DNA of 64,000 nt from Perkinsela sp. pyNocScin1. Lineage: Eukaryota > Euglenozoa > Kinetoplastea > Prokinetoplastida > Perkinselidae. The first letter of the stretch is position 1, and each line of letters opens with the position of its first letter. The notes beneath the pieces are model-generated. The model searched no databases and was not told where the DNA came from. It saw nothing but the letters and a program-made list of their open reading frames with translations. The stretch is from assembly GCA_964019655.1 (NCBI GenBank), contig CAXHTR010000006.1:434001-498000 (forward strand). Reading direction: 5' to 3'. The position numbers and the translations under genes were made by a program. This document shows, in pieces, positions 47,262 through 56,285 of the stretch.

Positions 47262-48305
47262 TTATTCCTGCTGCTGTCCCCAAGAGTCCACGACAAGGTG
47301 CGCCTTGCCCCACTCCTCGGCGTAGAAACGCTTCATGATATCCGTCACGTCACACGCCCAGCTCATCGGGAACGAAAAGTACTCGTACGTCAGGGCGGCG
47401 GTGTATCGACTGACCTTGGCGAAGTTGTGGAGCTCGACGGGTGTCAGGAACTCGCAGATGCCCCGGTCACCTTTGACAGTCCCAGAAATAGCGTTCTCGT
47501 CCTTGACACGCTTGGCACCGACAGTATCACTCGGCTTGAGCGCAGCGATCTTTTTACCCCACTCTGGGTTCCAGTGCTTGAGCTTCGCTACCTTTCCTGA
47601 CTTTGCACTACTGTTTTTCATATCGATTTTGAGTTTTCGTTTCAGATTCATACGGAGCGGTTGGTCGGCCACCTGCTTCGATGCAGGGCCAGAGAATACT
47701 TTTGCATTCTTGGGGAGATCTCCACTGGGACAAACGTACTTTTCCTCGTTGGGGTGCTTTGCGCGATTCACCATAGCAAGAACGCGACGGCCCTTCTTCT
47801 GTGTGACAGTGTGCAGGTACTGTGCAGATTCTTCGTTCTCCTTAATAATTTCATCAATGATGCCTGCCAGCTCTTTTGAAAGCCGGAAACGGTAGTCCCA
47901 GTACAGCGGCCATCCGACCTGGCCCGTCAGGTGGATGTAGTGCAGAATGCGGAGGAAGAACAGCGCGCAGTCAGAGGCCACCTTGCTGCTCTCGGAATGA
48001 TACCAGATGCCAAAGGCCTGGCCTCGGTCGCTCGGCAAGCTGGAATCGATACAGAAGAACGTGTAGATCTCTTCAAAAAGCTTAAAGATGGCGGCCATAC
48101 ACTTGGCATGAATGAAGCCGATGGCGTACGTGTCCACCTTACCGAGTGCTTTTGTCCGCGGATTTAAGAGGACAAACTGGGTGTTCTCACCTGGGATCTC
48201 TGCCTGCAGGGCTTCCTGCCACTGGTGGTTGATGGAAAAGAGCTTGCAGATTCGCGGGAGTGGGCCTTGCTCGTAGAATGGGCAGAAAGTGATATGGCGG
48301 ACCAT
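47262..48305 (-). CDS. Family D protein, 347 aa
   Basis: Intermediate member, subfamily D2. The N-terminal motif is reduced to INHQWQEALQ. The segment after KSYHSESSKVASDCALFFLR aligns with the GSxFALxLLR of D1. Between the halves is a lysine-rich linker (LKRKLKIDMKNSSAK, AAKLKHWN). The C-terminal block is ISGTVKGDRGICEFLTPVEL, then VSRYTAALTYEYFSFPMSWA and GKAHLVVDSWGQQQE. Start at ATG 48305. The coding strand has a pyrimidine tract up to the ATG with no AG in between. Function unknown. Confidence 0.7.
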   Translation of the reverse strand: MVRHITFCPFYEQGPLPRICKLFSINHQWQEALQAEIPGENTQFVLLNPRTKALGKVDTYAIGFIHAKCMAAIFKLFEEIYTFFCIDSSLPSDRGQAFGIWYHSESSKVASDCALFFLRILHYIHLTGQVGWPLYWDYRFRLSKELAGIIDEIIKENEESAQYLHTVTQKKGRRVLAMVNRAKHPNEEKYVCPSGDLPKNAKVFSGPASKQVADQPLRMNLKRKLKIDMKNSSAKSGKVAKLKHWNPEWGKKIAALKPSDTVGAKRVKDENAISGTVKGDRGICEFLTPVELHNFAKVSRYTAALTYEYFSFPMSWACDVTDIMKRFYAEEWGKAHLVVDSWGQQQE

Positions 48306-48405
48306 TAGAGGGGAGAAAAGGGGGAAATGTATTTTGAGAATGAGAAAGACGATTTTCTCTTGAAGAAAATAAGAAGCGAAAACCCGATGAGATAATCAAC
48401 ACACG

Positions 48406-49509
48406 CTAGTCAATGATGATCACCTCGACATCTCTATTGGCCGGCCGCTTTGCCTGCGGCGACACACTCTGGTCCGCCTCTCGCTTCTTCGGGGGTGCAC
48501 CCCACGAGGAGAGGACAAGATGCTTCATACCGTAATCTTTCCAGAAAAAGTTGTGCAGCAGCCGCGTCGCCGCCTCCGCCCACATCAGCTGCGCCGGGAA
48601 GGCGGTCTGCACAAAGGCCTTTGTGTACGAGTTCACTGCCAGGAGCCGGTAGAGGTCGGCCGGGGGCAGGAACTCGAAGACGATGCAGTCTGTGTCCCAT
48701 CTACCAGTGATGGAGTTCTCGTCGGTCATGCGCGCCTTGTTCTGTGCAGTGAATGCCTCAAAGCTCTTCTCTGTGAAATTCGAATACATTTCGATCTGAT
48801 TCTCGTCTTTGAGCGGCCCCTTCGGGATCCAATACTTCTTCTTTTGCATGCCAACTGCCATCACCATCGAAGTGAAGAACTTGGGGTTCTCTGGGAGCTC
48901 GCAGGGCACCTTGATTGGGCACTCATTCGTCCGCCCGTAGTAAATGAAGGGCGAAGTTGGTGAGACTTTGATGATCCAGTCCTCACGCGTGTTGGAGACG
49001 TAGTGATTGTTCACGCTGTTGATATCGTTGAGCAAGCTGCCACCATAGAGCGACTTTCCACCTGGAAATCGAAAGTAATAGCTGTTTTCTGTCTTATCTT
49101 TCTGATCGATGACGACCATATTCAGAAAGTGCAGTATGTAGTACATAAGCGTTGCAGAGTCCGACGCCATTCGCTTTGTGTCTGAAACATACGTCCTTTC
49201 GTCAAAGACGGAGACTGCGCTCGCGGGGATCGTGTTGGTGTGGCAAAAGAAGGCGTAGAACTCTTGGTAGATGTTCATCATGGCCTTGCGGGAGTCCTGC
49301 AGGAACGTCGGCATGCGGTGGTAGTGCTTGAGCGGCGCGAACTCTCCCTTGCTGTTCGTTCTGTGCACATCCTTCTTGGTGAACTTCCACCGCTCTTTCC
49401 CGAGGAGCGTGAACCACTGGTTCATCGTGGCGATAAGGGTGACGGCGGCCGGCACAGGGTTTTCGTAATAATTGCCCTTGCACTTAAGCAAAGTGAAGGT
49501 GTCGAACAT
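48406..49509 (-). CDS. Family D protein with a hydrophobic SIM-like C-terminus, 367 aa
   Basis: D2 member. It has ATMNQWFTLLGKERWKFTKK near residue 28, MASDSATLMYYILHF, and the C-terminal block GRWDTDCIVFEFLPPADL, VNSYTKAFVQTAFPAQLMWA and GMKHLVLSSWGAPPKKR. The NQW-x(4)-GKE-x-W phrase is shared with the downstream D3 copies, so this gene links the two groups. It ends DVEVIIID, an acidic-flanked hydrophobic run that has the form of a SUMO-interacting motif, though such short matches occur by chance. Start at ATG 49509. Confidence 0.7.
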   Translation of the reverse strand: MFDTFTLLKCKGNYYENPVPAAVTLIATMNQWFTLLGKERWKFTKKDVHRTNSKGEFAPLKHYHRMPTFLQDSRKAMMNIYQEFYAFFCHTNTIPASAVSVFDERTYVSDTKRMASDSATLMYYILHFLNMVVIDQKDKTENSYYFRFPGGKSLYGGSLLNDINSVNNHYVSNTREDWIIKVSPTSPFIYYGRTNECPIKVPCELPENPKFFTSMVMAVGMQKKKYWIPKGPLKDENQIEMYSNFTEKSFEAFTAQNKARMTDENSITGRWDTDCIVFEFLPPADLYRLLAVNSYTKAFVQTAFPAQLMWAEAATRLLHNFFWKDYGMKHLVLSSWGAPPKKREADQSVSPQAKRPANRDVEVIIID

Positions 49510-49662
49510 CGAAGGATGGATAAACGAAAAGGGAAAGTATTTTGAGGGCAGGATACTCAGAATTTATGAAAATCTTTCGAATCAAAGTGGAACATTCATT
49601 AAACTCTAATCAATCGGCACCATCCTTGGCCTTAGCGAAAGTATGGAATACTCTTGCCATAC

Positions 49663-50958
49663 TCAGTAGCATCCCCGAACCTTTCGAACGAAATCCGGAT
49701 CATGCTCATACGTATACTCCCGACTTTCTAGGTCATAGCTTGCTTGCCTCAAAGCTGAAGATCTTTCATTGTCACTATAGCTCTCATCGTCCCAAACGAA
49801 CACAAGATCATCGAGCCGATACTGGCGCACCTGGGCCCTATTCGCATCGTATTCTCTTCCCCACGACGAGAGCAAAAGGTGCACACGGCCGTACTCATTC
49901 TGGAAAAAGTCTTTGAGGAGCTTGGTTGCATCTGCTGCCCACTGGAGCTGACGAGCGAATTGCTTTTGCACAAAGTCATGCATGTGCGGGCTTAGCTTTT
50001 GAATTTCTTTAAGCTCTGGAGGGGTGAAAAATTGTAGAATTTTGAAGTCTGCTTTGCTCAAGCCTGTAAGTGAATATTTCTTGTCAAGTGTAGTTTCGAG
50101 TTCTTCCTTGTCCTCTTCTCGAATTTCTCCATAGGACATAAATTGCACTTCTGACGGCTCAGTCACTTCTTTCTCTTCAACTTCGACATTACCCCTCGGC
50201 CTCGTCGACATCATGGCGTGCTTTCGCTTGCGTTTATTCGCTGTCGGACCACTTGATTTCGCAGTGTAGCAGAGCGGTGCGTATGGAAGGCCCCAGTACG
50301 GCAAAATGAGGCTATGCCGTTGCTGATCTTTGTCATATCCCCCAATGCTGGTGCGTACGGATTTTGGCCAAACGTTAATCAGCCAAACCTGCGGCTGGTC
50401 GTCTGCTATGCGGTCGACAACAAAATGCTTGTAATAATTATCTTTGAGGGATTGATGAATGCGGTCGGTCGCTGCATCCGTGAATTTGAATCTGTATGGC
50501 CTCTCGCCACCTGGGTTACCGCTCTTTCGCCACCACTCGTCACTATACGCCTCAACGACATTGTCCAAAAAGTGCGCGATTCGAAGGACGAGAAGCGCGT
50601 AGTCAGAGCCGAGGCGCTGAGCCTCAGAGACGTAGTTTCTGTCCCCAAAGGCAACTTTCACGTGTTTCGGCACAGCATCGTCAAGACAGAAAAAGGCGAT
50701 GAACTCATCAATGGCCTGGTGGAGGGATATGCGGGTTGATCCCAAAATATTGACGAGCCTCTTTTGCCAGTGCTTCATCCAAAACTCGGCGTCTTCATCA
50801 CAAGCCGCAATCTCGGGCTTGTTGAAAGACCAGGTCTCCTTTCCCATTGCAGAAATCCACTGGTTGAGGTTTGAGCAGAGCATGTTCAGGCTGCTGACAT
50901 CATTGAAGCGAAGACTGTGCAGCTTGTAGGCTTCCCAGTGTGCACTATTGTACTTCAT
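49663..50958 (-). CDS. Family D protein, D3 subfamily, 431 aa
   Basis: First of five D3 genes, all starting MKYxxxHW. It has NLNQWISAMGKETWSFNKPE near residue 30, YVSEAQRLGSDYALLVLRI at about 127-145, and a KRKRKHAMMST basic stretch that looks like a nuclear localisation signal. The C-terminal block is SLTGLSKADFKILQFFTPPEL, LQWAADATKLLKDFFQNEYG and RVHLLLSSWGREY. After that comes a tail of 55 residues rich in acidic and tyrosine residues, longer than in the other copies. Start at ATG 50958. Function unknown. Confidence 0.75.
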   Translation of the reverse strand: MKYNSAHWEAYKLHSLRFNDVSSLNMLCSNLNQWISAMGKETWSFNKPEIAACDEDAEFWMKHWQKRLVNILGSTRISLHQAIDEFIAFFCLDDAVPKHVKVAFGDRNYVSEAQRLGSDYALLVLRIAHFLDNVVEAYSDEWWRKSGNPGGERPYRFKFTDAATDRIHQSLKDNYYKHFVVDRIADDQPQVWLINVWPKSVRTSIGGYDKDQQRHSLILPYWGLPYAPLCYTAKSSGPTANKRKRKHAMMSTRPRGNVEVEEKEVTEPSEVQFMSYGEIREEDKEELETTLDKKYSLTGLSKADFKILQFFTPPELKEIQKLSPHMHDFVQKQFARQLQWAADATKLLKDFFQNEYGRVHLLLSSWGREYDANRAQVRQYRLDDLVFVWDDESYSDNERSSALRQASYDLESREYTYEHDPDFVRKVRGCY

Positions 50959-51027
50959 TAGAGGTTTAAAAATGGAAAAACATAGACTTATGTGATGCTA
51001 AAGGGTCAATCTTACTACACAAGGATT

Positions 51028-52146
51028 CTAATCTTCTTCAGGGCTCTCTTCCTCATACTCTCGCCCCCATGATGAAAGCAAAAGGTGGACGCGGCCATAC
51101 TCGTTTCGAAAGAAGTCTTGCAGGAGCTTTGTTGCGTCAACAGCCCATTGAATCTCGCGGGAAAAATTCGTTTGAACAAAATTGTGCATTTGCGGGTTGA
51201 GATTTTGGATATCGTACAGCTCTCTAGGTGTCAAAAAGTCTAAAATTGTTAGATCCGTCATTCGCATTCCTGTTAACGAGAACTCGCCGTGAAATACTGG
51301 TTCGACTTCAGGCTCTTCTCGAATTTGTCCATAGGACATGAACTGCACTGGCTCTGGATCGCTGGCATTTTCAGCCTGAAGCTCGACAATACCATTCGGT
51401 CTTGTCGAAATCATAGCGTGCTTTCGCTTCCGCTTCGAAGCTGCTCGACCACTCGAGTTGGCTTTGTAACAAAGTGGCGCCCTCGGTGGCCCCCAATAGG
51501 GAAGAATCAGACTGTGACGCTCTTTTCGAGTACCTGTGGCGCTATCATAGTAAGGACCCTTGAGATGAACTCGTGGCTGCTCTTCTGTAATGCGATCGAC
51601 GACAAAGTGGCAGCCGGATATAGCATTATGCTCTATTGCTTGGAGCATGCGCCAGGAGAGTGCGTTCGTGTATCGGAATCGATATGGCGGGTCACCGTCT
51701 AATATTCGCCGCTCCTTGAGCCATTGTGCACGATGTACCTCCAAAACATTATCTGTAAAGTGCGTTACCCGAAGTATCAGTAGCGCGAAATCCGAGCCCA
51801 AGCGCTCAGTTTCAGAAATGAAATTTCTGTCCCCAAAGGCAAGCTTGGCTTTCGTAGGCACTCTGTCGTCTAAGCAGAAAAAGGAGATGAACTCGTCAAC
51901 AACTTCGTGCAAAGCTTTGCGACACGGTCCAAGAATATAGATGATTTCGCTCAGCGAATGGCTCAATATCCATTCACTATGCGAATCATCCCAGACTAAC
52001 TCTGGCTTCTTGTAGGCCCAATTTTCCCTGCCCATGGCGACCATCCACTGATTGAGAAGCGAGCACATCATACGAACGCTTCTTGTCCTGCAAATGCCAC
52101 CGCAGTGCCGTATGTATTTCCACCAATGCTCATCGCTGTACTTCAT
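51028..52146 (-). CDS. Family D protein, D3 subfamily, 372 aa
   Basis: It begins MKYSDEHWWKYIRHC and has LLNQWMVAMGRENWAYKKPE, FISETERLGSDFALLILRV, the basic SKRKRKHAMIST segment, and SLTGMRMTDLTILDFLTPREL, LNPQMHNFVQTNFSREIQWA and GRVHLLLSSWGREYEEE. The longest frame begins at TTG (52206); the ATG at 52146 coincides with the family start. Spacing to the next copy is only about 80 bases. The block between the basic segment and the F-box-like block is acidic and variable. Confidence 0.75.
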   Translation of the reverse strand: MKYSDEHWWKYIRHCGGICRTRSVRMMCSLLNQWMVAMGRENWAYKKPELVWDDSHSEWILSHSLSEIIYILGPCRKALHEVVDEFISFFCLDDRVPTKAKLAFGDRNFISETERLGSDFALLILRVTHFTDNVLEVHRAQWLKERRILDGDPPYRFRYTNALSWRMLQAIEHNAISGCHFVVDRITEEQPRVHLKGPYYDSATGTRKERHSLILPYWGPPRAPLCYKANSSGRAASKRKRKHAMISTRPNGIVELQAENASDPEPVQFMSYGQIREEPEVEPVFHGEFSLTGMRMTDLTILDFLTPRELYDIQNLNPQMHNFVQTNFSREIQWAVDATKLLQDFFRNEYGRVHLLLSSWGREYEEESPEED

Positions 52147-52224
52147 TATTGATGAAAAATGTAAAGTGACTGATAAGATGTGAGCTGTCCGACAAGAATT
52201 AGTCAATCTTCCGACGAAGTACCT

Positions 52225-53337
52225 CTATGCTTCCACAGTCCTCTCTTCTTGATACTCTCGACCCCATGACGAAAGCAAAAGGTGCACGCGGCCGTATTCG
52301 TTTCTGAAAAAGTCTTGCAGGAGCTTTGTTGCGGCGACTGCGAACTGAAGCTCGTAATGAAAATTCAATTCAACAAAAAGGTGCATCTGCGAGTTGAGCT
52401 TCTGCACAGAATGAAGCTCCCGCGGGGTCAAAAACTCCAAAATCTTCACATCGAAGTACAGTGATCCTGCGATTGTGTACTCAGGGTACCAGTCTCTCTT
52501 CGTTTCCGGATCGTTTTCTTTTTCTTTTACTGTTTGCCGTAAAGACATGAATTGTACTGGTGCTGGCTCACTAGCTTGCTCCTGTGCAACTTCAATATTA
52601 CCATTCGGCTTTGTCGATATCATCGCGTGCTTTCGCTTGCGCTTCGAAGCTGCCGGGCCATTCGGCTGAGATGTATAGCAAAGCGGTGCCTTCGGTGGGC
52701 CCCAGTACGGCAAAATAGCACTGTGCTTCTCTGGCCCGAAACAAGTGATACCATTATGATGCTTATCTGTGATCCGAACTCGAGGCTGCTCCGCTTCGAT
52801 GCGATCGACGACAAAGTGCGCGTTGAAGTTATCGTGTATCGGCAGGTAGATGGCGTCGCGAAGGTCCTCTGGGAGTCGGAGTCCATAAGATGATATTCCT
52901 TTTTCCCACATAAGCCAGTTACGATACCGATTTAAACTGTCCATAAAGTGCGTGATCCGAAGTATCAGCAGCGCGTAGTCGGAGCCGAGGCGCCCGGGAT
53001 CAGAAACATACGTTTTATCCCCGAAGGCGAGCTTTGCCTTCTTCGGCACAGCGTCGTCGAGGCAGAAAAACGAGATGAACTCGTCCACGACTTGGTGCAA
53101 AGCTATGCGACAGGGCCCAATGATGTGAACGATTTGCTTCATCCAGTGCTTCATCTGCCAGTCGAACTTCGGGTCATCGCATGCAACTTCTGGCTTGTTT
53201 TGTGCCCAGTTTTCCCTTCCCATTGCGGTCATCCACTGGTTGAGGAGTGAGCAGAGCATGCGCACGCTTTTAACTCCGCTGAAACCGGCAAAGACAAGCC
53301 CCAGGTACCTGTTCCAGTGTTCGTCGCTATACTTCAT
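52225..53337 (-). CDS. Family D protein, D3 subfamily, 370 aa
   Basis: Very close to the previous copy, starting MKYSDEHWNRYLGLVF. It keeps LLNQWMTAMGRENWAQNKPE, GSDYALLILRITHFMDSL, SKRKRKHAMISTKPNGN and TIAGSLYFDVKILEFLTPREL, with a cysteine-free F-box-like region and GRVHLLLSSWGREYQEE at the end. An ATG two codons further upstream (53343) is possible. The two copies probably arose by a recent tandem duplication; upstream leaders are short. Function unknown. Confidence 0.75.
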   Translation of the reverse strand: MKYSDEHWNRYLGLVFAGFSGVKSVRMLCSLLNQWMTAMGRENWAQNKPEVACDDPKFDWQMKHWMKQIVHIIGPCRIALHQVVDEFISFFCLDDAVPKKAKLAFGDKTYVSDPGRLGSDYALLILRITHFMDSLNRYRNWLMWEKGISSYGLRLPEDLRDAIYLPIHDNFNAHFVVDRIEAEQPRVRITDKHHNGITCFGPEKHSAILPYWGPPKAPLCYTSQPNGPAASKRKRKHAMISTKPNGNIEVAQEQASEPAPVQFMSLRQTVKEKENDPETKRDWYPEYTIAGSLYFDVKILEFLTPRELHSVQKLNSQMHLFVELNFHYELQFAVAATKLLQDFFRNEYGRVHLLLSSWGREYQEERTVEA

Positions 53338-53440
53338 TGTCATCAAAAATTGAAGTGAAAGGAATTATTGTGTTTCACAATAAGAACTAATACTTAGAGC
53401 CAAGTCACCAACATGGTCGATGGGGTCCATTCCCTTCTTA

Positions 53441-54610
53441 TCATGGCGTGTCATAGTACTCATACTCCTCATACTCTTGCGGATAAGATACCGCAAGAAA
53501 GTCGTGTGATGTGTATTGCGTGTAAGCGTCGCCTGGTAACTTCCCTGGGTCAGCTTCCAGAGACTTTATGTACTCATTGCCCCACGACGAGAGCTGCAGG
53601 TGAACCCTCCCATGCTCTTCGCGGAAAAAGTCCTGTAAGAGCTTCGTCGCATTCTCGGCACACTGCAGCTCCTGCCGAAAGTGACAATCGATAAATTTGT
53701 GTAGGTGCGTGCTGAGCTTTTGTACCTTGTGGAGATCCGCCGGACGAAGAAGCTCAAAGATCCTCAGATCTGCTGAGCAGGCCCCAGTGAGCGCGTCAGC
53801 GTCAGAAAATTCCGGAATTGGGGGCTCTTCCTCCCTCGAATAGTAATAATACGCTAGTTCGACAGCAAACAGCTCACCAGAGACTTCGTCCTCCTGTCCC
53901 CTTTTCCTTTTCTTCGAGGTTTCAGTCATGCAGTACTTTCGCTTTCTTGAAGAAGTTGCCGGGCCACTGGTCGGTGAGCGATACGCCATTGGTGCTCTCG
54001 GGGCCCACCAACACGGGAAAATTGCACTATGGGGCTGGCAAGAGACTCGATCTGAGAGGCGAACCCGCGGCTGCTCCTCGACGATACGCTCGACGACGCA
54101 GTACGCCCAGTGGTTGTACTGCAGTGATTCAAGCATGTACTGGATCAGCTTGGCGTTAAAGCGGAACGAATATTTCAAGCCGCCAGTGTGCTTGTACTCC
54201 TCCGTGCTCTGAATAAAGGCAATTATTCGCAGCATAAGAAGTGCAAAGTCGGAGCCGAGGCGCTCGGGGTCTGACACGTACGCCTTCTCGCCAAAGGCAC
54301 GCTTTGATGTCCTTGGCACTGCCTCGTCGATACAGAAATACTGGACAAATTCTTCGTAGGCTTGGTGCATAATCTTGCGGCACGAGCCAAGTGTTCGAAC
54401 GATAGAGCTGATCCATCCCTTCGGGCACGGCTCGTCGGGGTACATGAGATGCGCAACCTCTGGTTTATCGTATGACCAGCTTTCCTTTCCGAGCGCAGTG
54501 AACCACTGATTGAGGAGCGAGACAAGCATGCGCAGCGTCTGTGTCCGATGAAAGTAGAAGATTCGCTTTTCATAGCGACAATAGTGATCAAAGTCGTACC
54601 ACATAGGCAT
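53441..54610 (-). CDS. Family D protein, D3 subfamily, 389 aa
   Basis: It has LLNQWFTALGKESWSYDKPE, YVSDPERLGSDFALLMLRI, the basic SRKRKYCMTETSKKRKRGQ segment (a bipartite nuclear-signal type), then ALTGACSADLRIFELLRPADL in the F-box-like place, LQCAENATKLLQDFFREEHG, and a tail of 45 residues that ends in a tyrosine- and glutamate-rich stretch (YPQEYEEYEYYDTP). The longest frame starts at an ATG at 54697, but MPMWYDFDHYCRYEKRI at 54610 is the family position and is preceded by a T-rich tract. Function unknown. Confidence 0.75.
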   Translation of the reverse strand: MPMWYDFDHYCRYEKRIFYFHRTQTLRMLVSLLNQWFTALGKESWSYDKPEVAHLMYPDEPCPKGWISSIVRTLGSCRKIMHQAYEEFVQYFCIDEAVPRTSKRAFGEKAYVSDPERLGSDFALLMLRIIAFIQSTEEYKHTGGLKYSFRFNAKLIQYMLESLQYNHWAYCVVERIVEEQPRVRLSDRVSCQPHSAIFPCWWAPRAPMAYRSPTSGPATSSRKRKYCMTETSKKRKRGQEDEVSGELFAVELAYYYYSREEEPPIPEFSDADALTGACSADLRIFELLRPADLHKVQKLSTHLHKFIDCHFRQELQCAENATKLLQDFFREEHGRVHLQLSSWGNEYIKSLEADPGKLPGDAYTQYTSHDFLAVSYPQEYEEYEYYDTP

Positions 54611-54768
54611 TGTTCGAAAAAAGGACAACAGAGCATAAGAAATTATCACTCGGCCGGCTATGAGCCATTTGGTGCACGTATCGCACTCCATACACATTCC
54701 TTCAGTACTTAGAGTTTCTCAGTTTACGATCAACCAGAATAGCCCACTCTACTCTATACTTCTCAGTC

Positions 54769-55896
54769 TTAATCTCGAAATATCATCCGCGGGCCAATGA
54801 CCTCTGCCCCCTCGACGTACTCATTGCCCCATGACGACAGCAGCAGGTGAACGCGCCCATGCTCTTCCCGAAAAAAGTCCTGCAGGAGCTTAGTTCCGTC
54901 CACTGCCCACCGCAGCTGCCGCCGACAGTGGTGGCCTATGAAGTCCCGCATGTGCGGGCTCACATCCTGTAAAGGATAAATATCCGCTGCGGTCAGAAAC
55001 TCTAAAATGAGTAAGTCTATTGCACACATCCCAGTTAGGGCATCTTCATTGGGAAAGTGCTTTATCGGGCGCTCCCCTAGATCAAAATTGTCCCTGTAGC
55101 TTGGGAACTCAACAGGAATGGCGGATTTCGGCACTTCGTGCACATCATCGCTTTCCCTTTTCCTTTTATCGATTCGACAAAACTTTCGCTTTCGAGATGT
55201 AGCCGCCGGGCCACTCGCCGGTGCCCTGTACACCAGCGGGCTCCTTGGGCGGCGCCAGAACGGGAGAATCACGCTGTATTCCCCGCCCTTTTCGTCGATC
55301 AAGCGCACGCGCGGCTGCTCCTTGGCGATGCTATCGACAGCGTAGCAGTACGCATCGTTGAGTTCCTGCAGGTAAAGGAACTGCGAGCCCAGTGCGTTCG
55401 TAAACCGAAACTTGTAGGGGGGAATTTCCACTTCCTTCTCAGGGTCCCACTCTATTTGAATTCGCTTATCTTCCGACGATTTCTCGAGAAAGTGGATGAG
55501 CCGGAGCATGAGCAGGGCAAAGTCCGAGCCCATGCGCTCGGGTTCAGAGACATATGTTTTTTCACCAAAGGCGCGCTTCGCCGTCCGCGGCACCGCCTTA
55601 TCAAAGCGAAAGAATTTGATTATCTCTTCAAGCGCCTCGTGGGTGGCGACCCGGGCAGCGCACAGCGTCTCGACGATCTCAGTCAAGCTCCCATGGGGGA
55701 CTTCTCTGTTTGGGTAGTCAGCGTGTGCGACCTCTGGCTTCTTGTATGACCAGTTCTCTCGCCCCATAGCAGCGAACCACTGGTTGAGGAGTGAGACGGC
55801 CATACACGGGCTCGCGATCGTATTGAAGCTAAACTTATGGCAATTGTACGCCCACACGTGTCCAGCGTCATATTTTTTCATGTACTCTGATGGCAT
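54769..55896 (-). CDS. Family D protein, D3 subfamily, 375 aa
   Basis: Last (5'-most) copy of the array. It has LLNQWFAAMGRENWSYKKPE, YVSEPERMGSDFALLMLRLI, the basic TSRKRKFCRIDKRKRES segment, ALTGMCAIDLLILEFLTAADI, LRWAVDGTKLLQDFFREEHG and GRVHLLLSSWGNEYVEG. The F-box-like segment has A in place of the usual TP (LTAADI). It borders the housekeeping block with the Qcr9-like gene. Start at ATG 55896 (or six codons on at MKKYD). Function unknown. Confidence 0.75.
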   Translation of the reverse strand: MPSEYMKKYDAGHVWAYNCHKFSFNTIASPCMAVSLLNQWFAAMGRENWSYKKPEVAHADYPNREVPHGSLTEIVETLCAARVATHEALEEIIKFFRFDKAVPRTAKRAFGEKTYVSEPERMGSDFALLMLRLIHFLEKSSEDKRIQIEWDPEKEVEIPPYKFRFTNALGSQFLYLQELNDAYCYAVDSIAKEQPRVRLIDEKGGEYSVILPFWRRPRSPLVYRAPASGPAATSRKRKFCRIDKRKRESDDVHEVPKSAIPVEFPSYRDNFDLGERPIKHFPNEDALTGMCAIDLLILEFLTAADIYPLQDVSPHMRDFIGHHCRRQLRWAVDGTKLLQDFFREEHGRVHLLLSSWGNEYVEGAEVIGPRMIFRD

Positions 55897-55978
55897 AGAA
55901 GATAAATGAAAGAAAAAATTTGTAAAAATTCACAGAGACAAAAATTTTCCATAGGATGACATCAAATGTTTGCACTAC

Positions 55979-56200
55979 TTATTCTGCATCGGCTTCTTCC
56001 TCCAACTTGGCATCTGCGACCTTCTTTTCGAGGCGGTCCCAGATGTCTTTTTGCGTCGCGCCGGCGTTCCACTGCATAAATTTGGCGTCGACTCCGTTGT
56101 CGATGGCGAGCTTGAGCCCGATAGGGATCGCGAGCATCAGTGGCATGCGGATGTGGCCGACGCCGAAGACGTTGTGGAAGATAGAATTCCAGACTGACAT
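55979..56200 (-). CDS. Small Qcr9/UQCR10-like cytochrome bc1 subunit, 73 aa
   Basis: The protein starts MSVWNSIFHNVFG, has a hydrophobic segment (MPLMLAIPIGLKLAID) that can span the membrane, then GVDAKFMQWNAGATQKDIWD and an acidic tail. This is the plan of complex III subunit 9 (Qcr9 in yeast: a short N-terminus, one helix, then D-x(2)-x-D-A-x(5)-N-x-G-x(3)-KDI, and an acidic end), and the N-x-G-x(3)-KDI phrase is the best match. It would sit in the inner mitochondrial membrane. The longest frame starts at TTG (56230); ATG 56200 is preferred. The assignment rests on pattern, not alignment. Confidence 0.55.
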   Translation of the reverse strand: MSVWNSIFHNVFGVGHIRMPLMLAIPIGLKLAIDNGVDAKFMQWNAGATQKDIWDRLEKKVADAKLEEEADAE

Positions 56201-56285
56201 TTGAATGATATTGAGATGAAGCGAAGGCAAATTCCATGAAGTGGGCTAAAGCGTTGAAATATTAAATTTGAACACATACAAACGA

